From NCBI RefSeq assembly GCF_014656195.1, contig NZ_BNBY01000006.1:127264-191263 (forward strand): a DNA stretch of 64,000 bases, written 5' to 3'. The notes beneath the pieces are model-generated. The model saw nothing but the letters and a program-made list of their open reading frames with translations, was not told the origin of the DNA and did no database searches. This document shows, piece after piece, positions 18,333 through 26,613 of this stretch; the stretch's first letter is position 1, and every line of letters begins with the position of its first letter. The translations under genes were made by a program, and so were the position numbers. Source of the DNA: Kitasatospora xanthocidica. Its GTDB lineage: Bacteria > Actinomycetota > Actinomycetes > Streptomycetales > Streptomycetaceae.

Positions 18333-19085
18333 TCAGCCCAGCCGGGCCACCGCCCGTACGGGGGCGCCGTCCGCCGCGACCAGCCGCAGCGGGAACAGCG
18401 AGACCTCCACCGGGCGGCCGGCCTCCTGCGCCGCCAGCAGCACCCGCAGGTCGGTCAGGTTCTCGGCGATCACCCCGCCGCCCGGCGCCCCCAGCAGCAC
18501 CCGGTGCGCGGCGAGCGAGGGCTCCTCGGCGGTGCCCTGGTCGTGCTCGTCGGTGAGATCGGCGAGCAGGGCGGCCACCGCCGGGTCGCCCGGGCCCGGG
18601 TCGGGGGTCGGATCGACGCTGAGCGCGTCCACCCCGACCGTCCGCACCCCGGCGGCCACGATCGCCTCGGCGGCCTCCGGGGTCAGGCTGGGGTGGGCGA
18701 GGTAGGCGTCGGTGCCCCAGTGCCTGGCCCAGCCGGTGGCCAGCAGCAGGACGGTGCCCTCGCCGGTGTCCGCGACCCGCTCCAGCGCGGGCGCCAGCAG
18801 GTCGGGGGTGACGGCCGCCCTGGGCTCCAGCCCGCGCAGGTCGGCGAGCACGGCCGGCCCGGTGAACCGCTCCAGCGGCAGCCCGTCCAGGGTCGGCCAG
18901 GTGACGTCCACGTGGTACGGCGCGTCCACGTGCGTCCCGGACTGCGAGCCGAGGTGCAGGGCCAGCACGTTCACCCCGGCGGTGGCGGTGGTGAGCGCGG
19001 GCTCCAGCAGGACGGCCGGATCGCCGGGGTAGACCGGCATCGCGGTGGTCACCTGATGGGTGAGGTCGACGAGGGTCGCTGCCAT
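18333..19085 (-). CDS. cyclase-family (kynurenine formamidase-like) metal hydrolase
   Basis: A 250-residue protein of the cyclase/kynurenine formamidase family. The metal-binding motif is seen as SGTHVDAPYH (residues ~50-59), the family's HxGTHxDxPxH pattern with Ser in place of the first His (GSQSGTHVDAPYH). The start MAATLVDLTHQVTTAMPVYPGDP is typical. Members hydrolyse N-formylkynurenine or cyclise polyketides, but nothing adjacent fixes the substrate. ATG 19085 is divergent from the UbiX gene, with 66 bp between starts, so they may share control elements. Confidence 0.87.
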   Translation of the reverse strand: MAATLVDLTHQVTTAMPVYPGDPAVLLEPALTTATAGVNVLALHLGSQSGTHVDAPYHVDVTWPTLDGLPLERFTGPAVLADLRGLEPRAAVTPDLLAPALERVADTGEGTVLLLATGWARHWGTDAYLAHPSLTPEAAEAIVAAGVRTVGVDALSVDPTPDPGPGDPAVAALLADLTDEHDQGTAEEPSLAAHRVLLGAPGGGVIAENLTDLRVLLAAQEAGRPVEVSLFPLRLVAADGAPVRAVARLG

Positions 19086-19151
19086 GCCCCCATCCTTCCA
19101 GGGGTGACCGCGGATGCGGCTCCGCCGGGGGAAGCCGGATAGAAATGCCCC

Positions 19152-19871
19152 ATGGGAACAGCGAAGCGTCAGCCGTGGGTGGTCGGGGTCTCGGGCGCGT
19201 CGGGGACGCCGTACGCGGCCTCGGTGATCCGGGGGCTGCTGGCCGCCGGTGAGGCGGTGGACCTGATCGTCAGCCGGGCCGCCCGGCTCACCATCCTGGA
19301 CGAGACCGGGATCTCCTTCCGGGACGCCCACTGGCGCGCGGACCTGGCCGCCTGGCTGGGCTTCGAGGCCGCCGGGGCCTCCGGGGACACCGAGGACACC
19401 GAGGCCTCCGGGGGCGCCCTGGGCGACGTCCGCTACTGGCCCGCCGGGGACTTCGCGGCCGGCCCGTCCAGCGGCTCCTACCCGGCCAAGGGCATGCTGG
19501 TGGTGCCCGCGACCACCGGCGCGGTGGCCGGGATCGCGCTCGGCCTGAGCAAGGACCTGCTGCAGCGGGTCGCCAGTGTCACCCTGAAAGAGCGCCGCCC
19601 CCTGGTCGTGTGCGTGCGCGAGACGCCACTCAACGGGGTGACGTTGAAGCACCTGGTGGAACTCGACGCGCAGGGCGCGGTGGTCCTGCCCGCTTCGCCC
19701 GGCTTCTACGCCGGCGGCTCCACCGTGCGCGAACTCGTGGATTTCGTCGCGGGACGGGTGCTGGACGCCGTCGACGTGCCGCATTCCCTGTACCTGCGCT
19801 GGGAGGGGGAGTTGGGGGCCGCCGCCCGCCGGACCGACGCGAATGCGGCCGTACCACCTGAGGGGGAGTAA
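19152..19871 (+). CDS. ubiX: UbiX-family flavin prenyltransferase
   Basis: A 239-residue flavin prenyltransferase that attaches a dimethylallyl unit to FMN, giving the prenylated FMN used by UbiD decarboxylases. The signature GVSGASGTPYAASVIRGLLAAG is at the N-terminus; further marks are GSYPAKGMLVVPATTGAVAGIALGLSKDLLQR and KERRPLVVCVRETPLN. The protein is longer than usual because of an acidic insert (GDTEDTEASGG, near residues 76-92). The decarboxylase at 13271-14728 is its likely client. An Lrp/AsnC regulator follows 120 bp downstream. Confidence 0.94.
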   Translation: MGTAKRQPWVVGVSGASGTPYAASVIRGLLAAGEAVDLIVSRAARLTILDETGISFRDAHWRADLAAWLGFEAAGASGDTEDTEASGGALGDVRYWPAGDFAAGPSSGSYPAKGMLVVPATTGAVAGIALGLSKDLLQRVASVTLKERRPLVVCVRETPLNGVTLKHLVELDAQGAVVLPASPGFYAGGSTVRELVDFVAGRVLDAVDVPHSLYLRWEGELGAAARRTDANAAVPPEGE

Positions 19872-19990
19872 GGAGGCCGAGGGCGGGAGAGTATCTTCTC
19901 TGCGATATCCGGGTCGGTCGGCGCACGGCGCCTTTGAATCCGGATAATGATCTGTGGGTCTGGAGAGGTTCGGAAGGACGCGGACGGTAT

Positions 19991-20449
19991 ATGGACACGG
20001 TGGACAGACAGCTCATCCAGGCGCTCCGGGAGAACGGCCGTGCGTCCTACGCCGAGCTGGGCCGGTTGGTCGGACTCTCCGGCCCGAGCGTCACGGACCG
20101 CATCAACCGCCTGGAGCAGGCCGGGGTCATCACGGGCTACCGCGCGACGGTCAACCCGGCCTCGCTCGGCTTCGGCGTCACGGCCCTGATCGGCCTCCAG
20201 CTGACGGACGCGGCCGACCACGAGGACGTCGCGTTCCGGCTGAAGGACCTCAACGAGGTCGAGGACTGCTGGTTCATCGCCGGCGACGACTCGTACATGC
20301 TCAAGGTCCGGGTGGCCGACGTGGCCGGCCTGGAGTCGGTGGTGAAGAGGATCTCGGGCACCAAGGGCGTAGCCCGGACCCGCACCACCGTCGTACTCTC
20401 CACGAAGTGGGAGAACCGGGTGAGCGAACTGCCTCCTGAAGGGGAATGA
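19991..20449 (+). CDS. Lrp/AsnC-family transcriptional regulator
   Basis: A 152-residue feast/famine regulator. The N-terminal winged helix (DRQLIQALRENGRASYAELGRLVGLSGPSVTDRINRLEQAGVI) is followed by a C-terminal RAM ligand-binding fold (residues ~65-145). ATG 19991 was chosen because homology begins there; an upstream ATG at 19934 would add 19 unrelated residues. The gene precedes a threonine dehydratase-like gene by 3 bp, so it probably senses an amino acid and controls that enzyme. It could also act on the menaquinone genes, but nothing in the sequence shows this. Confidence 0.92.
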   Translation: MDTVDRQLIQALRENGRASYAELGRLVGLSGPSVTDRINRLEQAGVITGYRATVNPASLGFGVTALIGLQLTDAADHEDVAFRLKDLNEVEDCWFIAGDDSYMLKVRVADVAGLESVVKRISGTKGVARTRTTVVLSTKWENRVSELPPEGE

Positions 20450-20452
20450 CGC

Positions 20453-21415
20453 ATGGCACTGGTCGGCCTGGAGGAACTGAACGCCGCTCGGCAGCGGATC
20501 GCGGGGGTCGCCGTGCGCACCCCGCTGGTCCCCGCGCCCTGGGCGGCCGACGGGGACCGGCGGCTCTGGCTGAAGCCCGAGAACCTCCAGCCGACCGGGG
20601 CCTTCAAGACCCGCGGCGCCTACAACCGGCTGGCCGCGCTCACCGCGGACGAACGGGCCCGCGGCGTGGTCGCCCAGTCCAGCGGCAACCACGCCCAGGC
20701 GGTGGCGTACGCGGCGGAGCTGCTCGGCATCAAGGCCGTCATCGTGATGCCGGACACCTCGCCGCGGGTCAAGGTCGAGAACACCCGGGCGTTCGGCGCC
20801 GAGGTGATCCTGGTCGGCCCGGACGAGCGGGACACCGTGCCCGGCGAGCTCGCCGAGAAGCACGGCTACGTCTGGGTGCCGCCGTACGACGACCCGTTCA
20901 TCATCGCGGGCCAGGGCACGGTGGGCCTGGAGATCGCCGAGGACGCCCCGGCCGGGCTGGACACCGTCCTGGTGCCGGTCAGCGGCGGCGGGCTGATCGG
21001 CGGCACGGCCGCCGCGCTCAAGCTCACCCGCCCCGGCATCCGGGTGATCGGCGTCGAGCCCGAGCTGGCCGCCGACGCCCGGGACAGCCTGCGGGCCGGC
21101 CGCCGGCTCGCCTGGCCGGTCGCCGACACCTACCGCACCATCGCGGACGGCCTGCGCACCCCGTCCGTCGGCGTGCTGCCGTACGAGCACATCACCGCCT
21201 ACGTGGACGACATCGTCACCGTCACCGAGGACGAGATCCGCGCCACCGTCGCCCTGCTGGCCCGCCGCGGCCGGCTGGTCGCCGAGCCCTCCGGGGCGGT
21301 CGCCCCGGCCGCCTACTTCCACCGCGCCGCCGAAACCGGGGGCCAGGAGGTGGCGGCCGTGGTCAGCGGCGGGAACATCGAACCCACACTGCTCGCGGAG
21401 CTGCTGACCACATAG
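20453..21415 (+). CDS. threonine ammonia-lyase / serine-threonine dehydratase family enzyme
   Basis: A 320-residue fold-type II PLP enzyme. The Schiff-base lysine is K52 in PTGAFKTRGAYN; the phosphate-binding glycine loop is VSGGGLIGGTAAALK. It lacks the C-terminal ACT-like regulatory domain of biosynthetic IlvA, so it resembles the short catabolic threonine dehydratases or serine racemases. The start is 3 bp after the Lrp/AsnC gene, a pairing that suggests substrate-responsive control. Threonine is the likely substrate, but serine or a related hydroxy-amino acid is possible. Confidence 0.9.
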   Translation: MALVGLEELNAARQRIAGVAVRTPLVPAPWAADGDRRLWLKPENLQPTGAFKTRGAYNRLAALTADERARGVVAQSSGNHAQAVAYAAELLGIKAVIVMPDTSPRVKVENTRAFGAEVILVGPDERDTVPGELAEKHGYVWVPPYDDPFIIAGQGTVGLEIAEDAPAGLDTVLVPVSGGGLIGGTAAALKLTRPGIRVIGVEPELAADARDSLRAGRRLAWPVADTYRTIADGLRTPSVGVLPYEHITAYVDDIVTVTEDEIRATVALLARRGRLVAEPSGAVAPAAYFHRAAETGGQEVAAVVSGGNIEPTLLAELLTT

Positions 21416-21467
21416 GCGTACGCTCGTTCCGGCAAGGAATCGAATGTCGGAGGAGGCGGGGCACCGC

Positions 21468-22631
21468 ATGGACGCAGGACTCAAGCGCGAGCTGGAGGCG
21501 AAGGTCTACGCGGGTGAGCGGCTGACCCGCGAGGACGGGATCGCGCTCTACGAGAGCGACGACCTGGCCTGGCTGGGCGGACTGGCCCACCACGTGCGGA
21601 CCAGGAAGAACGGCGACGTCGTCCACTTCAACGTCAACCGTCACCTCAACATGACCAACGTGTGCAACGCGTCCTGCGCGTACTGCTCGTTCCAGCGCAA
21701 GCCGGGCGAGAAGGACGCCTACACGATGCGCATCGAGGAGGCCGTCCGCCTCGCCAAGGCGATGGAGGTCGACTCCCTCACCGAGCTGCACATCGTCAAC
21801 GGTCTGCACCCGACCCTGCCGTGGCGCTACTACCCGCGCTCGCTGCGGGAGCTCAAGGCGGCGCTGCCGAACGTCTCGCTGAAGGCCTTCACCGCCACCG
21901 AGATCCACTGGTTCGAGAAGATCAGCGGGCTGCCCGCCGACGAGATCCTGGACGAGCTGATCGACGCCGGCCTGGAGTCGCTGACCGGCGGTGGCGCGGA
22001 GATCTTCGACTGGGAGGTCCGCCAGCACATCGTCGACCACGACACCCACTGGGAGGACTGGTCGCGGATCCACCGCCTCGCGCACGCCAAGGGCCTCAAG
22101 ACGCCCGCCACCATGCTGTACGGCCACATCGAGGAGCCCCGCCACCGGGTGGACCACGTGCTGCGGCTGCGCGAGCTGCAGGACGAGACCGGCGGCTTCC
22201 AGGTCTTCATCCCGCTGCGCTACCAGCACGACTTCCACGACTCCAAGGACGGCGTCGTGCGCAACAAGCTGATGGCCCGCACGGAGATGGCCACCGGCGC
22301 CGAGGCGCTGAAGACCTTCGCGGTCTCCCGGCTGCTCTTCGACAACGTCCCGCACGTCAAGGTCTTCTGGGTGATGCACGGCGTCACCACCGCGCAGCTG
22401 GCGCTCAGCCACGGCGCGGACGACATGGACGGCTCGGTGGTCGAGTACAAGATCACCCACGACGCGGACAACTTCGGCACCCCGAACAAGCTCGGCCGCG
22501 ACGACCTGCTCGGCCTGATCCGCGACGCCGGCTTCCGCCCGGTCGAGCGCAACACCCGCTACGAGATCATCCGCGAGTACGAGGGCCCGGACCCGATGCG
22601 CCGCGAGTCCCCGCAGGCCATGCGCCTCTGA
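21468..22631 (+). CDS. mqnE: aminofutalosine synthase MqnE (radical SAM)
   Basis: A 387-residue radical SAM enzyme of the futalosine menaquinone pathway, joining S-adenosylmethionine to the chorismate-derived enolpyruvyl benzoate to give aminofutalosine. The [4Fe-4S] motif CxxxCxxC is CNASCAYC near residues 66-73, followed by SFQRKPGEKDAYTM; conserved later blocks include LHIVNGLHPTLPWRYYPRSL and GGGAEIFDWEVR. I chose ATG 21468 over ATG 21444 because a strong Shine-Dalgarno (AGGAGGCGG, 21451-21459) lies between them and the protein MDAGLKRELE is the expected start. mqnA, mqnC and mqnD are not in this window. Confidence 0.96.
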   Translation: MDAGLKRELEAKVYAGERLTREDGIALYESDDLAWLGGLAHHVRTRKNGDVVHFNVNRHLNMTNVCNASCAYCSFQRKPGEKDAYTMRIEEAVRLAKAMEVDSLTELHIVNGLHPTLPWRYYPRSLRELKAALPNVSLKAFTATEIHWFEKISGLPADEILDELIDAGLESLTGGGAEIFDWEVRQHIVDHDTHWEDWSRIHRLAHAKGLKTPATMLYGHIEEPRHRVDHVLRLRELQDETGGFQVFIPLRYQHDFHDSKDGVVRNKLMARTEMATGAEALKTFAVSRLLFDNVPHVKVFWVMHGVTTAQLALSHGADDMDGSVVEYKITHDADNFGTPNKLGRDDLLGLIRDAGFRPVERNTRYEIIREYEGPDPMRRESPQAMRL

Positions 22632-22656
22632 CCGAGGCTACGGCCAGCGCACTTCC

Positions 22657-22690
22657 CCGCCGCCCGGCCGCTCGCCGGCCCGGGCGGCGG
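22657..22690 (+). terminator. 11-bp GC hairpin after mqnE
   Basis: CCGCCGCCCGG (22657-22667) pairs with 22680-22690 around a 12-nt loop, 25 bp beyond the mqnE stop. No U-tract follows. Confidence 0.55.
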
Positions 22691-22721
22691 TTGCCTTCAC
22701 GGCCTCCGCACGTGACCCGGG

Positions 22722-22751
22722 TTTACCAACGGGTACGGCGTTTGGCAGGAT
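22722..22751 (+). promoter_or_regulatory. putative promoter of the L,D-transpeptidase gene
   Basis: TTTACC (22722-22727) and CAGGAT (22746-22751) are spaced 18 bp apart and resemble vegetative streptomycete -35 and -10 elements. Transcription would begin at or within a few bases of ATG 22759, so the mRNA may be nearly leaderless. Confidence 0.35.
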
Positions 22752-22758
22752 CGACGGC

Positions 22759-24129
22759 ATGTCCGGTTCTCATCGCGCCACCGAGTACCCGCCGTACGAG
22801 CCGACGCGGGAGCCGGTGTACGGGGTGCCGCAGCAGTCGCCCGGGGCGCCGTACGGCACGTACGAGCCGTACCCGCAGCCGGCCGGGCAGGCGTACGCGC
22901 AGCCGGGCGGGCAGGAGTACGACCAGGGCGTGTACCAGTCGTACGAGCCGTACGGGCAGGGCTACGAACAGGGCTACGGGCAGCCCCACGAGCAGGCGTA
23001 CGAGCAGTCGTACGGTCAGCCGCACGGGTCGTCGTACGAGCAGGCCCCGGCCGGGCCGGCGTACCAGCAGCCGGCCGGGCAGTCGTACGAGCAGGCCCCT
23101 GACGGGTACTTCGAGGTGTACGACCAGCCGTTCGGGGCGTACGAGGCCGTGCCGGAGCCCGTCGGCCAGGAGCCGGCGCCCGAGCCGCTCGACCCCGAGG
23201 TGTTCGCCCCCGAGCCGCTCGCCCCCGTGGTGCCCCTCGCCGCCCCCGTCGAGGGCGGCCGGGCCGCCGCCCGGGGCCGGCGGCGCAAGGTGAAGCAGAA
23301 ACGTCACGGCAAGGCCGTGATGGCCGGAACCGCCCTGCTGGTCGCGGCCACCGCCGGCTGGTACGCCGTCGGCCAGGACGGCGCCAAGCCCGGACTCACC
23401 GCCGCTGACGGCCCCGGCCCGGAAGGCGTCAGCAAGCCCGACCAGCCCACCCCGGTCCCCGCCGCCGTCCAGGCCGCCGCCGACCGGCAGGCCGCGCCCC
23501 AGACCGCCGCCCGCGGCGAGGCCCGCCCGGACGCCTCGGTGGCCGCGATACCCGGCCTCGGCGCCGCCTTCACCGCCAAGATCCCCACCGAGACCACCCA
23601 GGTTGTGGTCGCCTCCGGCGCGGACAAGAACACCGACAAGAACACCGTCGTGCTCTGGACCCGCACCCCCGAGGGCCGCTGGCTGGCCGGCGAGACCTGG
23701 CAGGGCCACAACGGCAAGAACGGCTGGACCGCCGACCACAACGAGGGCGACCTGCGCAGCCCGATCGGCGTCTTCAGCCTCACCGACGCGGGCGGCCGCA
23801 AGGCCGACCCCGGCAGCAAGCTCCCGTACGACAAGGACCCGAGCTTCGTGGTCTCCGGCACCGGCTTCTTCGGCGACCAGCTGGCCGGCTCCTTCGACTA
23901 CGTGGTCGCGATCAACTACAACCGGGTCGCCGGGAACTCCCCGCTCGACGCGCGCCGCCCGATGGGCTCCAAGAAGGGCGGCGGCATCTGGCTCCACGTG
24001 GACCACGACGGCCCCACCCACGGCTGCGTGTCGATCCCCGAGGACAAGATGGCCCAGCTGATCCGTACCCTGGACCCGGCGGCCCACCCCGTCATCGTGA
24101 TGGGCGACACGGCCACCCTCGCCGCCTGA
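22759..24129 (+). CDS. L,D-transpeptidase (YkuD domain) with repetitive N-terminus
   Basis: A 456-residue cell-wall enzyme. Residues 1-170 are a cytoplasmic low-complexity region of repeated Tyr/Glu/Gln/Pro/Gly units (SYEQ, GYEQ, AYEQ). A basic stretch (RGRRRKVKQKRHGK) and one membrane segment (MAGTALLVAATAGWYAVG, ~190-210) follow, then an extracytoplasmic Pro/Ala linker and the catalytic domain. The active-site motif is THGCVSIPEDKM with H421 and C423. The fold makes 3-3 peptidoglycan cross-links in relatives. A tyrosine-rich tail inside the cell is unusual for the family and may mediate assembly or phosphorylation; that is inference. Confidence 0.9.
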   Translation: MSGSHRATEYPPYEPTREPVYGVPQQSPGAPYGTYEPYPQPAGQAYAQPGGQEYDQGVYQSYEPYGQGYEQGYGQPHEQAYEQSYGQPHGSSYEQAPAGPAYQQPAGQSYEQAPDGYFEVYDQPFGAYEAVPEPVGQEPAPEPLDPEVFAPEPLAPVVPLAAPVEGGRAAARGRRRKVKQKRHGKAVMAGTALLVAATAGWYAVGQDGAKPGLTAADGPGPEGVSKPDQPTPVPAAVQAAADRQAAPQTAARGEARPDASVAAIPGLGAAFTAKIPTETTQVVVASGADKNTDKNTVVLWTRTPEGRWLAGETWQGHNGKNGWTADHNEGDLRSPIGVFSLTDAGGRKADPGSKLPYDKDPSFVVSGTGFFGDQLAGSFDYVVAINYNRVAGNSPLDARRPMGSKKGGGIWLHVDHDGPTHGCVSIPEDKMAQLIRTLDPAAHPVIVMGDTATLAA

Positions 24130-24245
24130 CCCGGGAACGACCCGGGCCCCCCAAGGCCCCTTGTCGACCCCCTACAGATCATGAGCACGGATCCTGTCGC
24201 CGGTCGTGCCCGGCTGACCAGCGGGTAACCCGGTTCCATGGCAAC

Positions 24246-25190
24246 ATGAGCGGTTCGCGCATTGTGGCACTCGGGCACTACCAGCCCCCCAAGGTCCTCA
24301 GCAACGACGACCTGGCGGCGCTCGTCGACACCGACGACGAGTGGATCCGTACCCGGGTGGGCATCCGGACCCGGCACATCGCCGAGGGCGAGACCCTCGT
24401 CGACCTCGCGGCCGAGGCCGCGCAGAAGGCGCTCGCCAACAGCGGCCGGACGGCGGAGGAGATCGACCTCGTCGTGGTCGCCACCTGCACCGCGATCGAG
24501 CGCAGCCCCAACACGGCCGCCGCCGTGGCCGCCCGGCTCGGCGTGCGCTCGCCCGCCGCGTACGACATCAACACGGTCTGCTCCGGCTTCTCGTACGCCC
24601 TGGCCACCGCCGACCACGCGATCCGGGCCGGCGCGGCCCGCCGCGCGCTGGTGATCGGCGCCGAGCGGATGTCCGACACGCTCGACTGGACCGACCGCTC
24701 CACCTGCGTGATCTTCGGCGACGGCGCGGGCGCCGCAGTGGTCGAGGCCCAGGAGGACGATGCCGAGCCCGGCATCGGGCCGGTGGTCTGGGGCTCCGAG
24801 CCGGAGAAGGGCGACGCCGTGGTGATCACCGGCTGGGACCCGGTGATCAGCCAGAAGGGCCAGTCGGTGTTCCGCTGGGCCACCACCCAGCTCGCCCCGC
24901 TGGCCCGTGAGGCCTGCGAGCGGGCCGGGATCGACCCGGCCGAGCTGAAGGGCTTCGTCCCGCACCAGGCCAATCTGCGGATCATCGACGCGATCGCCAA
25001 GAAGCTGGGCCTCGCCGACGCGGTGGTGGCCCGGGACGTGGTCGACTCCGGCAACACCTCGGCCGCCTCGATCCCGCTGGCCTTCTCCAAGCTCGTCGAA
25101 CGCGGCGAGCTCTCGCCCGGCGACCCGGTCCTCCTCTTCGGCTTCGGCGGCGGCCTGGCCTACGCCGGCCAGGTCGTGCGCTGTCCCTGA
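24246..25190 (+). CDS. fabH: beta-ketoacyl-ACP synthase III family protein
   Basis: A 314-residue thiolase-fold condensing enzyme. The Cys-His-Asn triad is C112 (INTVCSGFSYALA), H240 (PHQANLRIID) and N270 (DSGNTSAASIPLA). Typical FabH proteins use acyl-CoA and malonyl-ACP to start fatty acid chains. There is no fab cluster (fabD, acpP, fabF) nearby, so it is probably a second copy serving a special starter or secondary metabolism; the symbol reflects the family rather than proven housekeeping use. The start ATG 24246 fits the conserved SRIVALGHYQP start. Two strong hairpins follow the gene. Confidence 0.9.
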   Translation: MSGSRIVALGHYQPPKVLSNDDLAALVDTDDEWIRTRVGIRTRHIAEGETLVDLAAEAAQKALANSGRTAEEIDLVVVATCTAIERSPNTAAAVAARLGVRSPAAYDINTVCSGFSYALATADHAIRAGAARRALVIGAERMSDTLDWTDRSTCVIFGDGAGAAVVEAQEDDAEPGIGPVVWGSEPEKGDAVVITGWDPVISQKGQSVFRWATTQLAPLAREACERAGIDPAELKGFVPHQANLRIIDAIAKKLGLADAVVARDVVDSGNTSAASIPLAFSKLVERGELSPGDPVLLFGFGGGLAYAGQVVRCP

Positions 25191-25297
25191 TTCGCCCACT
25201 CGCCTCCGGGCCGCTCAGACCCGGCGCCGACGGTCGGCGCTCCAAGGCCCTCGTCCCTCGGACCTCCTCGCTTCTCCCTTTCGGCACCGGCGCGGCC

Positions 25298-25338
25298 CTT
25301 CGGCTCGGGGCGGGTCGCCCACTCGCCCCGAGCCGAAG
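25298..25338. terminator. 15-bp perfect inverted repeat
   Basis: CTTCGGCTCGGGGCG (25298-25312) pairs perfectly with 25324-25338 around an 11-nt loop. It lies beyond the fabH-like gene and may terminate it. Confidence 0.55.
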
Positions 25339-25375
25339 AGCCGGGGCGGGGCGCCCGCTCGCCTGACAAACGAAC

Positions 25376-25416
25376 GCCGGTGGGCGGGCACCCTCGTGGG
25401 GTGCCCGCCCACCGGC
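25376..25416. terminator. 18-bp perfect inverted repeat
   Basis: GCCGGTGGGCGGGCACCC (25376-25393) pairs perfectly with 25399-25416 around a 5-nt loop, giving a very stable hairpin between the convergent fabH-like and TetR genes. It is probably a bidirectional terminator. Confidence 0.75.
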
Positions 25417-25540
25417 ATGTCTGGCGCGCGTGCGGTACGTCGGCGGACCTCCCCCGAGGACACGGCCGCCGTCCGTCGTTCCCCCGGACAGGAGGCCGGG
25501 GTCGCGCGCGGAGCGGATGGTGGGTCGTGGCGGGTCCGGT

Positions 25541-26188
25541 CTACTTGGGCGGCTTCTTGCCGGTGACGCCCAGGTACACCAGGGGAGCGAGGTTGGGCTT
25601 GAGGTCCTTGACCTTGACGCCCCAGGAGGTGAAGGCCTTCTGGTGCTCGGCCGCCGAGGCGAGCAGCGAGACCAGGGCCCCGGAGACGGCGTTCGGGTCG
25701 AGCGACTTGTCGGCCTGACCCTTCGCCTGGAGTTCCTTGACGGCTTCCGCGAGTGGCTTGGCGACCGCGTTGAGGACCGTCATGCGGATCTTGAAGAACC
25801 GCTTGTCCCCTTCGGCGGCACCGAGCGTGACCACTCGGAGAATGGCGTCGTTCTTGCGCCAGAAGGCGAGGAATCCGTCGACCAGTTCTTCCGAAGTGGT
25901 CGGTCCGGACTTCCCTGCCCAGGACTTTCCCGCCACCAGCTCTTTGAGGGTGTCGGCGTCCTTGGCCATTTCCTCGGCGATTTCGAGGACTGCGCCCTCG
26001 ACATCCGGGAAGTACTGGTAGAAGGTCGCGGGGGAGGTACCCGCCATACGGGCGACGTCGATGACCTTGACGTCCCGATAGGGCGACGTGCTGAGCATCT
26101 CGCGGAGGCAGTCGAGCAGCTTCTGCCGCGTCTCCTGTCCGCGTCGCCCGGCGACGCGACCGTCGACGGTGCGAACTTGTCCTGTCAT
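25541..26188 (-). CDS. TetR-family transcriptional regulator
   Basis: A 215-residue TetR regulator. The N-terminal helix-turn-helix is GQETRQKLLDCLREML...VIDVARMAGTSPATFYQYFPDVEGAV. The C-terminal half (residues ~85-200) is an all-helical ligand domain of no recognisable subclass. The region between it and the AfsK gene is divergent and 425 bp long, so it may control that side or itself. Codon use is a little less GC-extreme than its neighbours (several TCC/TTC-poor and ATT/GAA-rich stretches). Confidence 0.88.
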   Translation of the reverse strand: MTGQVRTVDGRVAGRRGQETRQKLLDCLREMLSTSPYRDVKVIDVARMAGTSPATFYQYFPDVEGAVLEIAEEMAKDADTLKELVAGKSWAGKSGPTTSEELVDGFLAFWRKNDAILRVVTLGAAEGDKRFFKIRMTVLNAVAKPLAEAVKELQAKGQADKSLDPNAVSGALVSLLASAAEHQKAFTSWGVKVKDLKPNLAPLVYLGVTGKKPPK

Positions 26189-26613
26189 GCCGTCAGCTTA
26201 CCGTGGCACGATCTTGGCGCGATTCGGTGATGCGACTATTACTCCGCACGGGGGTTGGTATAGCGGCATGAACCGCTTCGGACGGATATTCACCGGGCCC
26301 CGAAGCCCCTGTTGAAGCCCCCCCGTGTGCCTTTGATCTCACAGCGTGACGGCGAGTCCGCTGAGGGGTGGTCCGGTGACAGATCGTGACCATGGAGGGT
26401 GGTCGGCGAACCGTCCGGAAGTGGACGGTCCGGAGCCCCGGGCGCAAGCCGCGGCCGGAGCGGGCGTCAGAATCCGGCCGTTCCGTCCCGGCCTGCCGGG
26501 GGGCGCTCCGCGGTGCTCTCCGGGCGGGGGATGTTGGAGATGCGCCGGGCGGCATTGGAGAATCGGGTCCGGCACCACGCGGCGGGTGCGGACAACGGGG
26601 AGGTGGCAGCGGA
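26189..26613. other. intergenic region between tetR and afsK
   Basis: About 425 bp. It must contain the divergent promoters of the TetR gene and afsK. A lower-GC patch at 26210-26290 includes GGTATAG (26257-26263), a -10-like element. Open frames continue through it in several phases, but none shows family similarity; the afsK start is set by its Shine-Dalgarno and homology. Confidence 0.4.

Larger units (their letters stand above)
25191..25540. other. intergenic region between fabH-like and TetR genes
   Basis: A 350-bp convergent region. It holds two large inverted repeats (25298-25338 and 25376-25416, listed separately) and otherwise GC-rich DNA with no credible ORF. The segment 25418-25540 shows nothing recognisable. 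Confidence 0.6.
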
